This document shows positions 17,205-25,026 of a stretch of DNA of 64,000 nucleotides, piece by piece; the stretch's first letter is position 1; every line of letters begins with the position of its first letter. The notes below the pieces were generated by a model. It was given only the letters and a program-made list of their open reading frames with translations. It was not told where the DNA came from and searched no databases. The position numbers were made by a program, and so were the translations under genes. This DNA comes from Microbacterium trichothecenolyticum (lineage in GTDB: Bacteria; Actinomycetota; Actinomycetes; Actinomycetales; Microbacteriaceae). Location: positions 3,534,001-3,598,000 of the forward strand of contig NZ_JAUTBF010000001.1 in NCBI RefSeq assembly GCF_030818955.1, read 5' to 3'.

Positions 17205-17657
17205 TCAGCTGACGTCGCCGCGCCAGGCGCCGGACTCGGCACCGCGCGACTCGATGTACTCCTTGAAGTTTTCGAGGTCCTTCTTGACCGAATGGTCGTC
17301 GGCGCCGAAGACCGCACCCAGCTTCTCGAGGACGCCCGTCGGCTCCCAGTCGATCTGCACGGTGACGCGCGTCTCGTCGTCGGACAAGCGGTGGAACGTC
17401 ACGACACCGGCGTGGTTCTCGTCGCCGCCGATGCTGTTCCACGCGACGCGCTCGTCGGGGTGCTGCTCGGTGATCTCGGCGTCGAATTCGCGCTCGGCAC
17501 CGGCGATCTTGACCTTCCAGTGCGTGAGCGTGCCGCTCTTCTGCGTGATCGACTCCACGAAGCTCATGAAGTGGGGGAATTCCTCGAACTGCGTCCACTG
17601 GTTGTACGCGACGCGGACGGGAACGTCGACGTCGATGGTTTCGATGACCTGTGCCAT
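17205..17657 (-). CDS. SRPBCC family protein (cyclase/dehydrase-like)
   Basis: 150 residues of the START/Bet v1 fold, polyketide cyclase/dehydrase (COG5637-like) group. It opens with VIETIDVDVPVRVAYNQWTQFEEFPHF, and the centre has RVAWNSIGGDENHAGVVTF. The start at 17657 is preceded by GAGGA. These small proteins bind hydrophobic ligands and are often stress genes; no ligand can be named. A weak version of the shared promoter (CTCAA at 17729-17733, 28 bases, CAAGAC) lies upstream. Confidence 0.88.
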   Translation of the reverse strand: MAQVIETIDVDVPVRVAYNQWTQFEEFPHFMSFVESITQKSGTLTHWKVKIAGAEREFDAEITEQHPDERVAWNSIGGDENHAGVVTFHRLSDDETRVTVQIDWEPTGVLEKLGAVFGADDHSVKKDLENFKEYIESRGAESGAWRGDVS

Positions 17658-17769
17658 GGTGTCCTCTTTTCGTGTGGCTTCCGGGTTGCCCCCAGTCTTG
17701 GCGCGATGTCGGGCGTGCACCCCCGGGGTTGAGGGATCGGCTCTCGTGCCCTATAGGCGCGGATCCCGC

Positions 17770-17838
17770 CGCATAAACGCGATTCGCTCGCATAAACGCG
17801 GGGAGAGCGCGTTTCCGTGCGCGAATCGCGTTTATGCG
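17770..17838. repeat. Intergenic palindrome built from CGCATAAACGCG units
   Basis: An 18-base arm at 17770-17787 (CGCATAAACGCGATTCGC) is perfectly mirrored at 17821-17838. Inside the 33-base loop a further CGCATAAACGCG copy lies at 17789-17800, so the core appears twice in one direction and once inverted. The element is far more A/T-rich than its surroundings and sits between the SRPBCC start and the oxidoreductase 3' end. Confidence 0.6.
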
Positions 17839-17877
17839 TGAGGTGGGCGCCGGAGGTCGCGCCGGCGACGGCACGTG

Positions 17878-19098
17878 TCAGGCGCGACCGCGCAGGATCA
17901 GGTGCCAGTACACCCAGGGCAGGACGCGCCGGTCGGCGATCCACGACAGTCGCCGCTCGCGATACAGCGACCGCCAGAACGGGACCGTCGGCTGCAAGTG
18001 GCCCCGCCGATCGAACTCGGCGAACACCACCGTGCCGCGCGACACCGTGAACGGTACGACGCTGTACCCGTCGTACCGGGCGGACGGCAGGCGGCCGGCA
18101 CGCACCGCGGCCATGTTCTTCACCAGGGCCTTCGCCTGCTGCCGGATCGCCCCGCCCGAGCGGCGCGTGGCGACGGCCGCCGCATCGCCCACCGCCCAGA
18201 TCTCGGGGTGCCGCACGTGCTGGAAGGTCTCGGGATCGACGTCGACGAAGCCCTGCGGGTCATCGGATGCTGCGAGCCCGCTGTCCGCGATCCACTCGGG
18301 CGCCCGCTGGGGCGGCACCGCGTGCAACACGTCGTACGACAGCGTCTCGTGCGCGTCGCCGTGACCGATGACGATCGTCTGGTTCTCGGCATCCACCGAG
18401 CGCAGCTCGCGGCTGTAGCGCACCTCGATCCCGTATTCGTCGAGTTTGCGGCGCAGCTCGCTGTCGATGGCGGGGATGCCGAAGGGCACGGGGTCGGGGC
18501 AGACGAAGACGACGCGGATGTCGTCGCGCACGCCGATCGCGCGCCACCAATCGCACGCGAGGTACATCGGCTTCTGCGCCGCCGCGCCGCACGAGGCGGG
18601 CTCGGGTGGCTGCGTGAACACGACCGTGCCCGCGCGCAGGTCGCGCAGCACCGGCGATGCCTTGGCGGCGAGGTCGTAGTCGTAGTTCGACACCCCCGCA
18701 GGAGTGGACATCGCCTCGGTGAGTCCCGGCACCTGCTCCCAGGCCATGCGTATGCCGGCGCAGACGACGAGCTGGTCGTAGTCCACACGACCGCCTGATA
18801 CGAGGTGCACGCGGTGGGTCTCGGCATCCACCGCGAAGACCTCGTCACACAGCCACCGCACGCCGGGAGGGATGACGCCGGCTTGGGGGCGCGCCGCCTC
18901 GGACGCGCGAGCCGCCCCGCCCGCGATGTGCGATTGGAGGGGTGCGAACACGTGCAGTGTCCGTGGTTCGATCACGGTGATCTCGCCCGCGCGGGCGCGG
19001 TGCAGGCGCCCGGCCACCGAGAGACCCGCGTTGCCGCCGCCGATGACGACGATGCGCGGGCTGTCAGCGGACACGGCGGTGCCGCTCGAGTCGTTCAT
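17878..19098 (-). CDS. FAD/NAD(P)-dependent oxidoreductase, sulfide:quinone-reductase-like
   Basis: 406 residues with an FAD-binding GGGNAGLSVAGRL (about 20-32), a second dinucleotide segment, and the C-terminal VDVDPETFQHVRHPEIWAVGDAAA motif of SQR/NDH-2-like flavoproteins. A Cys is present at TQPPEPASCGAAAQ near residue 170, where SQR proteins carry a redox Cys, but the complete Cys set is not evident. The C-terminal tail (VLPWVYWHLILRG) is amphipathic and may attach to the membrane. The start at 19098 has GAGGA upstream. Probable role: quinone or sulfur redox under stress. Confidence 0.85.
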   Translation of the reverse strand: MNDSSGTAVSADSPRIVVIGGGNAGLSVAGRLHRARAGEITVIEPRTLHVFAPLQSHIAGGAARASEAARPQAGVIPPGVRWLCDEVFAVDAETHRVHLVSGGRVDYDQLVVCAGIRMAWEQVPGLTEAMSTPAGVSNYDYDLAAKASPVLRDLRAGTVVFTQPPEPASCGAAAQKPMYLACDWWRAIGVRDDIRVVFVCPDPVPFGIPAIDSELRRKLDEYGIEVRYSRELRSVDAENQTIVIGHGDAHETLSYDVLHAVPPQRAPEWIADSGLAASDDPQGFVDVDPETFQHVRHPEIWAVGDAAAVATRRSGGAIRQQAKALVKNMAAVRAGRLPSARYDGYSVVPFTVSRGTVVFAEFDRRGHLQPTVPFWRSLYRERRLSWIADRRVLPWVYWHLILRGRA

Positions 19099-19120
19099 GG
19101 GGGATCCTCTCGTTCCCCTC

Positions 19121-19159
19121 ACGTTCGTCGCCCGGGCGGGGTGATGCCACCCTCTTGAC
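19121..19159 (-). promoter_or_regulatory. Predicted stress-type promoter of the 19098 oxidoreductase
   Basis: On the minus strand GTCAA (19155-19159), 28 bases, then GAACGT (19121-19126). The -10 deviates at its first base. The predicted leader is about 16 bases with GAGGA. Confidence 0.45.
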
Positions 19160-19167
19160 AGTCCCGC

Positions 19168-19494
19168 TCAGGCGAACGACTCGGGCGGTACGACCTCATC
19201 GGCGGGTTCGGGGACGACGTACAGGCCCGACGGCGAGTTCGCGGTCGACATGAGCGCTTCGAGCCACGCGCGATTCAGGGCGGGAGGACGCCCGCCGTTG
19301 TACTTGAACACGATGTTCGCGCGGGGATGCACCCACACCGAGGTACGTCCGCCGCCGGTGCTGATGTCGTCCTTCCACGCGAAGTAGAAGGGTTCGCCGC
19401 GCCGCAGCTTGTTGCCGACGACGACCTGCAGGTGCGCGAGCAAGCGGTCTTCGAAATCCGTGCGCACGCTGCTCTCGTAAATGAACTTGCCCAC
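19168..19494 (-). CDS. DUF7882 family protein
   Basis: 108 residues matching the small family found in Microbacteriaceae (often mislabelled ATP-dependent DNA ligase): GKFIYESS at the N-terminus, LLAHLQVVVGNKLRRGEPFYF, WVHPRANIVFKYNG and TANSPSGLYVVPEP. The start is GTG at 19494, six bases after AGGAGG. Function unknown. It lies between the frameshifted AraC gene and the flavoprotein. Confidence 0.85.
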   Translation of the reverse strand: MGKFIYESSVRTDFEDRLLAHLQVVVGNKLRRGEPFYFAWKDDISTGGGRTSVWVHPRANIVFKYNGGRPPALNRAWLEALMSTANSPSGLYVVPEPADEVVPPESFA

Positions 19495-19605
19495 GTGTTC
19501 CTCCTGGTGACCTCGGTGCTCGTCCCTGCCACTGTGCGGGTCGTGCGGCGCCGGTCTCGGCGTCTGGGACGCCCCACGCCACCCCGGCACCGAAGGCGAA
19601 GGCCC

Positions 19606-20539
19606 TCAGAACATGCGGGCGGTCTGCGCGGGGTTGCGGCCATAGCTCTCGCGGTAGTACCGCGCGAAGCGCGACGCACTCGAAAATCCCCACCGCCGCG
19701 CTACCTCGGTCACCGACATCGGCGCCACCGATCGCAGCTCCGCGTGCGCCCCGTCGAGCCGGACGCGGCGCAGGTACTCGCTGGGCGTCATGTCGAGTGC
19801 ACGACGGAAGGCGTGCTGAAGGCCGCGCGTGGAGATCCCGGCTGCTGCGGCGATGTCGTCGAGGGTGAGCGGCTCGCGGGCGTGAGCTTCGATGTGCGCG
19901 ATCGCACGACGCACGGTGCGCGGGGCCGCCGAGCGCTGAATGGGCGCGTTGGACGGCGTCGAGATACGAGGTGTCGAAGGTCGTCAGCGTCGTCATGAGG
20001 GCGTGACGTTTGAGCTCGGCGGCGATGATCGGTTCGTCGTGCGAGACGGCCAGCGACGCCGAGACATAGGCGAAGCAGCGATCCCAGCGTGCGGCTGCCT
20101 CACGGTCTCGAGCGTTCGGGTCGAGACGGCGCAGCACGAGGCGGTCGTCGCCCGCGGCGATGCGGGCGACGCGCTCGGCGTCGGTGCGGTCGAAGATGAG
20201 GGCGCGCGTTCTCGTCGTGCCCGTCCAGTCGGCGGTGATCGGCGCGTCGAGACCGATCCACGGACGCTGGCCGTCGATCTGCGCGCTTCCGCTTCGCGTG
20301 CGCAGGTCGTCGCCGATCATGCGGCACGCCATGAGCTGGTCGTCCATGTGGATCGAGGCCGTGGTCGACGCCGTCAACTCCCAGGCGACGGCGGACAGGC
20401 CCGCCATCTCGACGGAGTTCCACGCGAAGGCGACCGTGCGAGGATCGAGCCGGTCGATCCGCGCGCTGGGAACGAAGCGCTGCCACACCTGCTCGACCTC
20501 GTCGACACCGCGGGTCCGCACCGTCAGAACGTGCCCCAT
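19606..20539 (-). pseudogene. AraC-type regulator split by a frameshift
   Basis: The N-terminal part (start ATG 20539, GGAGC upstream; opens MGHVLTVRTRGVDEVEQVWQ) reads in one frame to about 19937. The DNA-binding domain (TVRRAIAHIEAHAREPLTLD to the stop at 19606) continues in another frame. One extra base, or two missing, near 19932-19937 separates them. The intact paralogue at 39850-40785 shows both parts joined as about 311 residues, with the same MQYLRRVRLD-type and ARRWGFS motifs, so the break is real in this sequence. It may be a true mutation or a read error. Confidence 0.75.
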
Positions 20540-20669
20540 CGTGCTCCTTCCCCGCGGCGACGCCGCCGCATCCTCCTCATTTTTCTGGCCGCGCCCGCGG
20601 TGCACGGTTCGCCGCACCGGTACCTGCGCGCAGAGGCCGCGTTCGTGCGCGAGCGGGGCCGGTCGCCCT

Positions 20670-20708
20670 GTCAAGGGGCGGGGCGCGCGCGCGAGCGCCG
20701 CGTTGGAT
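20670..20708 (+). promoter_or_regulatory. Predicted stress-type promoter of the 20738 gene
   Basis: GTCAA (20670-20674), 28 bases, then TTGGAT (20703-20708), a weaker -10. The predicted leader of about 23 bases carries GAAAGGA. Confidence 0.35.
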
Positions 20709-20737
20709 GGGGGGACCGTTCGACGAAAGGACCCCCC

Positions 20738-21100
20738 ATGAGCGACGCCTCGATCGATCCGTCCCCCGCCGATTCCGCCACGCCGGCCGCCGACACCGGC
20801 ATCGCGGGGGTGCAGCCGCTGCGCGACGGCGACACCTCGATCGAGCCCGATCCCGCGCTCGATCCCGCGCAAGCGGAGTGGGATGCCACGATCGCGCTCG
20901 ACGACGGCGCCGACCCGGAGGACATCAACCCGGCGACGGCGACGGGAGCGGATCCCGCGGAGATCCCCGCCGACGACAGCGACATCCCCCTCGAGGACAT
21001 CCACCCTGAATCCACCGGGACGGACTCGCAGGGCGAGGACCCCGGCGTCGTCGAGCTCGGCGAGGAGGGCCAGGGAGACCTCGCGCCCGAAGACCTCTGA
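20738..21100 (+). CDS. Acidic disordered protein of unknown function
   Basis: 120 residues, strongly acidic (Asp/Glu-rich, few basic residues), with repeated IP-E/D-DI phrases (EDINPAT, AEIPADDSDIPLEDIHPE). No Cys, membrane segment or signal peptide. ATG at 20738 follows GAAAGGACC. It ends four bases from the convergent glycosyltransferase stop. Composition and promoter type match the 15238 protein. No family recognised. Confidence 0.75.
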   Translation: MSDASIDPSPADSATPAADTGIAGVQPLRDGDTSIEPDPALDPAQAEWDATIALDDGADPEDINPATATGADPAEIPADDSDIPLEDIHPESTGTDSQGEDPGVVELGEEGQGDLAPEDL

Positions 21101-21104
21101 CGCA

Positions 21105-22058
21105 TCACCCGCGGTCGGCCGCTCGTCGTCGCAGCACGCGCATCGGTGTGGCTGCGACGACGAGCCGGGCGTCGGCGTACGCTACGCCGCCGCGTGCGCG
21201 CAGGGCCAGGGCGATCCAACTGGCGACCCCGCGTTCCAGCACCCATGCCGGCGCCCACCATGCCGCGGAGCGCTCGAACACGTGACGGCCGCCGTTTCGG
21301 CGGCGGCCCCTCTCGGCGAGCCCCGTCACGGCCAGCGCGAGCAGGACCAGGATGCCTCGCCGCCGCCGCAGCGCGAGGACCAGCGGCACCACGGCCAGCT
21401 CCACGCACAGACGCGCGGGCTGCGCCGTGCTGTCATACGCCTGGCGCACCCGCTGAGCCCAGAAATGACGGGCCGAGGGTGGTCGCCGCTCGACGAAGAG
21501 GTCGGGGCACGAGAGTACGCGTCCGCCCGCGGCACGCACCGTGCGTTCCATCTCGAGGTTCTCGAACAGCGCGTCGGGGTCGTACCCCCGAGCCAGGGCG
21601 GCTCGACGTACCGCGTAGGTGCCGGGGTAGTCGGCCGCGACGGCGCGGTTGATCAGCGTGCGGGCGGTATCCCAGCGGGCGTGCCAGGGCAGCGGCCGGA
21701 ACACGTTCTGCGGCTTGACCAGGTCGGCATCCCGAAGCGCCGCGACCAACGCCGCCAGCGTGGCCCGATCATGGCGCACGTCGTCGTCGGCGATGACGAC
21801 GTGCTCGTGCCGCGCGAGCGCGAGACCCGTCAGCACGCCGCGGACCTTGCCGTTGGCCCCGTGCGAGAGCATCGGAGCGACGTGCCGCACGCTGCCGGAC
21901 CACGCCCGTGCGTGCGCGCGGAACAGATCCGGTGACGACCCGTCGACGACCGTGACGTCGATGTCGCTCGATAACCGTTCGAGGTATGCGGTGAGTTCGT
22001 CGATCGCGTCGTCGTGTGTCCAGCGCACGGGCAGCACGTACTCGGCATCCAGGCGCAT
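21105..22058 (-). CDS. Family 2 glycosyltransferase
   Basis: 317 residues. A GT-A domain occupies the first 220 residues: VTVVDGSSPDLF, GLALARHEHVVIADDDVRHD (the DxD metal site as DDD) and a later ENLEMERTV. It is followed by one or two C-terminal hydrophobic segments (LCVELAVVPLVLAL, ILVLLALAVTG), suggesting membrane attachment. It is last in a three-gene operon, four bases after the CDGSH gene. Donor and acceptor are unknown. Confidence 0.85.
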   Translation of the reverse strand: MRLDAEYVLPVRWTHDDAIDELTAYLERLSSDIDVTVVDGSSPDLFRAHARAWSGSVRHVAPMLSHGANGKVRGVLTGLALARHEHVVIADDDVRHDRATLAALVAALRDADLVKPQNVFRPLPWHARWDTARTLINRAVAADYPGTYAVRRAALARGYDPDALFENLEMERTVRAAGGRVLSCPDLFVERRPPSARHFWAQRVRQAYDSTAQPARLCVELAVVPLVLALRRRRGILVLLALAVTGLAERGRRRNGGRHVFERSAAWWAPAWVLERGVASWIALALRARGGVAYADARLVVAATPMRVLRRRAADRG

Positions 22059-22061
22059 CGC

Positions 22062-22262
22062 TCAGTCGTCGGTGCGGAAACCGGATGCCTTGTGCGTGCC
22101 GTCGCAGTAGGGCTTGATCGTCGACAGCCCGCATCGGCACAGCGCCACGGTGCGACGCGTGCGGGCGACCTCGCGGCCGTCGCTCGTGCGCAGGTCGACG
22201 TCGCCGCGCACGAGGAGCGGCCCGTCGGGGTAGGCGGTGATCGTGACGCGGTCGTCGGTCAT
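22062..22262 (-). CDS. CDGSH iron-sulfur domain protein
   Basis: 66 residues carrying the full CDGSH signature CRCGLSTIKPYCDGTH: three Cys and one His that hold a 2Fe-2S cluster. The start at 22262 overlaps the upstream diiron gene by four bases (ATGA), so translation is coupled. Likely an electron carrier or cluster donor for its neighbour. Confidence 0.92.
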   Translation of the reverse strand: MTDDRVTITAYPDGPLLVRGDVDLRTSDGREVARTRRTVALCRCGLSTIKPYCDGTHKASGFRTDD

Positions 22263-23329
22263 CGCGCGTCCTCCCCGCGCAGCGACGACACCCGGCGTGC
22301 CCACGCATCGAGCATGTGCCGCCCCACCCGGTCGTCGACCTCGAGGCAGACCGCGGCGCCGAAGACGATGTCGGGGAGCAGGTCGGGGTGGTCCTCGGCG
22401 AGCGCGCCGGCCAGATCGCGAGCGGCGATCTGTTCGTGCACCGCGTCGGCTTCGACGTGTTCGTCGAAGTACTCGCACACGTCGTCGCCGAAGCCGAGTC
22501 GTCGCAGCCCCTCGGCATAGAGGCGGTTGGGGATCGACGAGGTCATCTCGAACGCCGCGAGGTGACCGACGATGGCCCCGATGAGACGGCGGTTGAGCCC
22601 GAACATCGACATGGCGTTGTGCGAGGCGAGGGTGACCACGGGCACGTCGTCGACGTACGCGCCGTACGTGTCACTGAGTCCCGCGCCGCGCACCGCCCGC
22701 GCGAACAGGGCGGCGTGCACGCGGTCGGGTCGTCCGCCGCCGTATTCGTCGGACTGGATCTCGACCAGCGCGGCTTTGGGGCGTCCCGTCAGGCGGGGGA
22801 TCGCCCAGGAGTGCGGGTCGGCTTCGCGCAACGTGTACACGGTGCGGTGCACGAGGAATTCGTGCGCCTGCTCGAGAGTCGCCTTGCGGGCGAGATGGCG
22901 CGACAGGCTCGGACCGCCCTCGGCACCGGTCAGAGCGAACAGGGCACGGGCGACGGCGTCCGCGGTGGGGGCGGGGAGCTCCGGCACCGCGACGGAACGA
23001 CGCAAGGACGCCTCGAACGCCGTCTCGATCACCCGGCGGGTCGCAATGAGGGTGGGGTCCCATTCGAGGTCGGGCCGCAGCGCAGGAAACGCGCCGTACG
23101 CCGAGGCGTACAGGACGAACAGGGCGAGCTGGAGGTCGTCGTCGCGTTCGATGTCGGCGGATGCCGTGACCGCCGCGTCGGCGAGAACGGTGTGCGCCGT
23201 CGCGATGCCGTCCACGAGGTGGTGCAGGACGGCGGCGCTGACCGGTCCGCGCGGACGGAAGGGCACGGTGGCGCCGGCGGTGTCGTCAGGGTGTGCGGGG
23301 GAGAGGGGGGAGGACAAAGTGGTGGACAC
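22259..23329 (-). CDS. Iron-containing redox enzyme (haem-oxygenase-like diiron fold)
   Basis: 356 residues of the iron-containing redox enzyme family, with metal-ligand-like patches VEIQSDEYGGG..DRVH and FDEHVEADAVHEQIA. The fold is used for non-haem diiron oxidations. I chose the GTG at 23329 because a CAGGGT -10 box ends six bases upstream, as at the GH15 gene, implying a leaderless message. An in-frame ATG at 23377 lies inside the promoter's GTCAA box and has no ribosome site. Co-transcribed with a CDGSH protein and a glycosyltransferase. Substrate unknown. Confidence 0.8.
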   Translation of the reverse strand: MSTTLSSPLSPAHPDDTAGATVPFRPRGPVSAAVLHHLVDGIATAHTVLADAAVTASADIERDDDLQLALFVLYASAYGAFPALRPDLEWDPTLIATRRVIETAFEASLRRSVAVPELPAPTADAVARALFALTGAEGGPSLSRHLARKATLEQAHEFLVHRTVYTLREADPHSWAIPRLTGRPKAALVEIQSDEYGGGRPDRVHAALFARAVRGAGLSDTYGAYVDDVPVVTLASHNAMSMFGLNRRLIGAIVGHLAAFEMTSSIPNRLYAEGLRRLGFGDDVCEYFDEHVEADAVHEQIAARDLAGALAEDHPDLLPDIVFGAAVCLEVDDRVGRHMLDAWARRVSSLRGEDAR

Positions 23330-23335
23330 CACCGC

Positions 23336-23375
23336 ACCCTGCGTCGGATCGGGTCCGCTCGCCGAGCCCCTTGAC
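23336..23375 (-). promoter_or_regulatory. Predicted stress-type promoter of the diiron/CDGSH operon
   Basis: On the minus strand GTCAA (23371-23375), 29 bases, then CAGGGT (23336-23341). Six bases later is a GTG at 23329. It decides the start of the diiron gene. Confidence 0.4.
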
Positions 23376-23393
23376 ATCCCACGCGCACGAGAC

Positions 23394-23423
23394 GAGGGGG
23401 CCGGCCTGCCGGCCGACCCCCTC
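23394..23423 (-). terminator. Terminator of the hsp20 gene
   Basis: GAGGGGGCCGGC is mirrored by GCCGGCCGACCCCCTC in a compact hairpin 12 bases beyond the hsp20 stop. It also separates hsp20 from the next promoter. Confidence 0.65.
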
Positions 23424-23434
23424 GGTGCGCCGTC

Positions 23435-23890
23435 TTACTGCTCGATGAGCTGCGGCGTGCTCTCGTGCGCCTCGATGACGCCGTCGCTGTCGTCGGTCGA
23501 CACGGCGATGCGGCGGGGCTTCGCCTTCTCGCTGACGGGGATCGTGACGCTCAGCACACCGTTGCGGTAGGAGGCGCTGATGCGCTCGGTGTCGATGCCC
23601 TGACCGAGGTTGAGCTGACGGACGAAGGATGCCGTCTCGCGCTCGCGCGTGATCCACTTCACGCCCTCGCCCGAGCCGAGCGTGCGTTCGGCGCGGATGG
23701 TGAGCAGCTGACCGTCGACGTCGATATCGACCGAGCCGGGGTCGACGCCGGGGAGGTCGGCCGCGAGCACGTAGTGGTCGCCGTCGCGGTAGAGGTCCAT
23801 CGGCATCCGGCGCGGTCCGCCGCCGCGGCGCGCGTCGAGAAGGGTCGACGCGAGGCGGTCGAGGTCGCGGAAGGGGTCGTAGGTGGCCAT
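23435..23890 (-). CDS. Hsp20/alpha-crystallin small heat shock protein
   Basis: 151 residues. The alpha-crystallin domain spans about 30-130 and includes LYRDGDHYVLAADLPGV, the FVRQLNLGQGID edge and the conserved SYRNGVLSVTIPV (A-x-x-x-N-G-V-L type). It prevents aggregation of unfolded proteins in the cytosol. The start at 23890 has GGAGA upstream. Its promoter region carries both a CIRCE (HrcA) and a HAIR (HspR) operator, so it should be strongly heat-induced by two repressors. Confidence 0.95.
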   Translation of the reverse strand: MATYDPFRDLDRLASTLLDARRGGGPRRMPMDLYRDGDHYVLAADLPGVDPGSVDIDVDGQLLTIRAERTLGSGEGVKWITRERETASFVRQLNLGQGIDTERISASYRNGVLSVTIPVSEKAKPRRIAVSTDDSDGVIEAHESTPQLIEQ

Positions 23891-23943
23891 GTCGATTCTC
23901 CTTTTCGATCGGTCCGGATCTCGGCATCCGGAGGGTCTTGTGA

Positions 23944-23966
23944 AGTTGAGTCTTGTTCGCTCAACT
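23944..23966. promoter_or_regulatory. HAIR-type operator (HspR) before hsp20
   Basis: AGTTGAG, nine bases, CTCAACT: a perfect 7-base inverted repeat that contains the TTGAG-N9-CTCAA core of the HAIR consensus (CTTGAGT-N7-ACTCAAG). It lies just downstream of the -10 box, over the expected transcript start. Confidence 0.7.
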
Positions 23967-23972
23967 AACCTC

Positions 23973-24002
23973 AGATTAGCACTCTCGGTATCCGAGTGCC
24001 AA
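23973..24002 (-). promoter_or_regulatory. hsp20 promoter with an embedded CIRCE operator (HrcA)
   Basis: TTAGCACTC (23976-23984), nine bases, GAGTGCCAA (23994-24002) differs from the CIRCE consensus at a single base. On the minus strand it contains TTGGCA (-35, 23997-24002), an 18-base spacer, and TAATCT (-10, 23973-23978), a good housekeeping promoter. HrcA bound here would cover both boxes. Confidence 0.8.
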
Positions 24003-24040
24003 GAGTCGGGCGCGCGATTGTCGCGCCGGCGGACGTGCGT

Positions 24041-24080
24041 CGCAACCCCCGTGCCGAACCCCCCGAACGGGCCGTTTCGT
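24041..24080 (+). promoter_or_regulatory. Possible stress-type promoter of the Mn catalase gene
   Basis: CGCAA followed by a C-run (24041-24050), then TTTCGT at 24075-24080, 29 bases after CGCAA. The CGCAACCCCCG box is the same as at dps. The predicted leader is about 58 bases. Confidence 0.35.
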
Positions 24081-24144
24081 AGCCCGCACGCGCCGCCCCG
24101 GTCGCTCGACCGACATTCCCCCGAGCGGCGCGGGAGGAGAGACG

Positions 24145-25026
24145 ATGTACTTCCATCGGCAAGAACTGCAGCACACCGCCACCCCCGAGAAGCCGGACGC
24201 CGTCTACGCGCGCAAGCTCCAAGAGGTGCTCGGCGGTCAGTACGGCGAGATCACCGTCGCGCTGCAGTACCAGTTCCAGGCCTGGAACATGCACATCCCC
24301 GGCAAGTACCGCGATCTCGTCTTCGGGATCGGGGCGGAGGAGATGGGGCACGTCGAGATGCTCGCGATCATGATCGCCCAGCTGCTCGAGAAGGCACCCC
24401 TCGGCATCACGACCGATGCCGTGCAGGACGACCCCACCGTCGCCGCGGTCATCGGCGGCACCGACATCCAACAGGGCATCGTCGCCGGAGCCGGTGCGCG
24501 CCCGGTCGACTCGATGGGCAACCCCTGGCAGGGCAGCTACGTCACGGCCAGCGGCAACCTGCTCGCCGACTTCACGGCCAACGCGAACGCCGAGATGCAG
24601 GGGCGCGTGCAGGTCGCGCGGCTGTACCACCAGACCGACGATCACGGCGTGAAGGACCTGTTGGCCTTCCTCCTCGCGCGCGACACCATGCACCAGAACC
24701 AGTGGATGGCGGCCGCCGCCGAACTGCGCGCCGAGGGCCTGGAGGACCTGCCCGTGCCGAGCAACTTCCCGCTCGAGAAGGAGGACCGCGACGTGTCGTA
24801 CCAGTACATCAACTTCTCCAACGGCGCGAAAGCCCGCGAGGGCTCGTGGGCGTCGGGCCCCACTCCCGACGGCAAGGACGAGTTCACATACGTGCCCGAG
24901 CCGCCCGCCGGCGTGCCGATGCCCCCGCCCACGCACCCCGACGCCCGCTTCTACGGCACGACCGAGCTGCCCAACAGCGTCGAGAAGCTCGCCGGGCGCG
25001 CCCAGGACGCGCTGCACAAGGAATGA
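24145..25026 (+). CDS. Manganese catalase
   Basis: 293 residues of the dimanganese catalase family, which breaks down hydrogen peroxide in the cytosol. Metal ligands are visible in the four-helix bundle: E35 (GEITVALQYQ), E66 and H69 (GAEEMGHVEML), and the later Glu/His pair in NAEMQGRVQVAR and ARDTMHQNQW. The C-terminal region (YVPEPPAGVPMPPPTHPDARFYGT) is typical. GGAGGAGAG lies before the ATG. It overlaps the next gene by ATGA. Confidence 0.95.
   Translation: MYFHRQELQHTATPEKPDAVYARKLQEVLGGQYGEITVALQYQFQAWNMHIPGKYRDLVFGIGAEEMGHVEMLAIMIAQLLEKAPLGITTDAVQDDPTVAAVIGGTDIQQGIVAGAGARPVDSMGNPWQGSYVTASGNLLADFTANANAEMQGRVQVARLYHQTDDHGVKDLLAFLLARDTMHQNQWMAAAAELRAEGLEDLPVPSNFPLEKEDRDVSYQYINFSNGAKAREGSWASGPTPDGKDEFTYVPEPPAGVPMPPPTHPDARFYGTTELPNSVEKLAGRAQDALHKE

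Noticed and set aside
21146..21652. Plus-strand frame over the glycosyltransferase
   Set aside because: Arg-rich shadow of the GT2 gene on the other strand.
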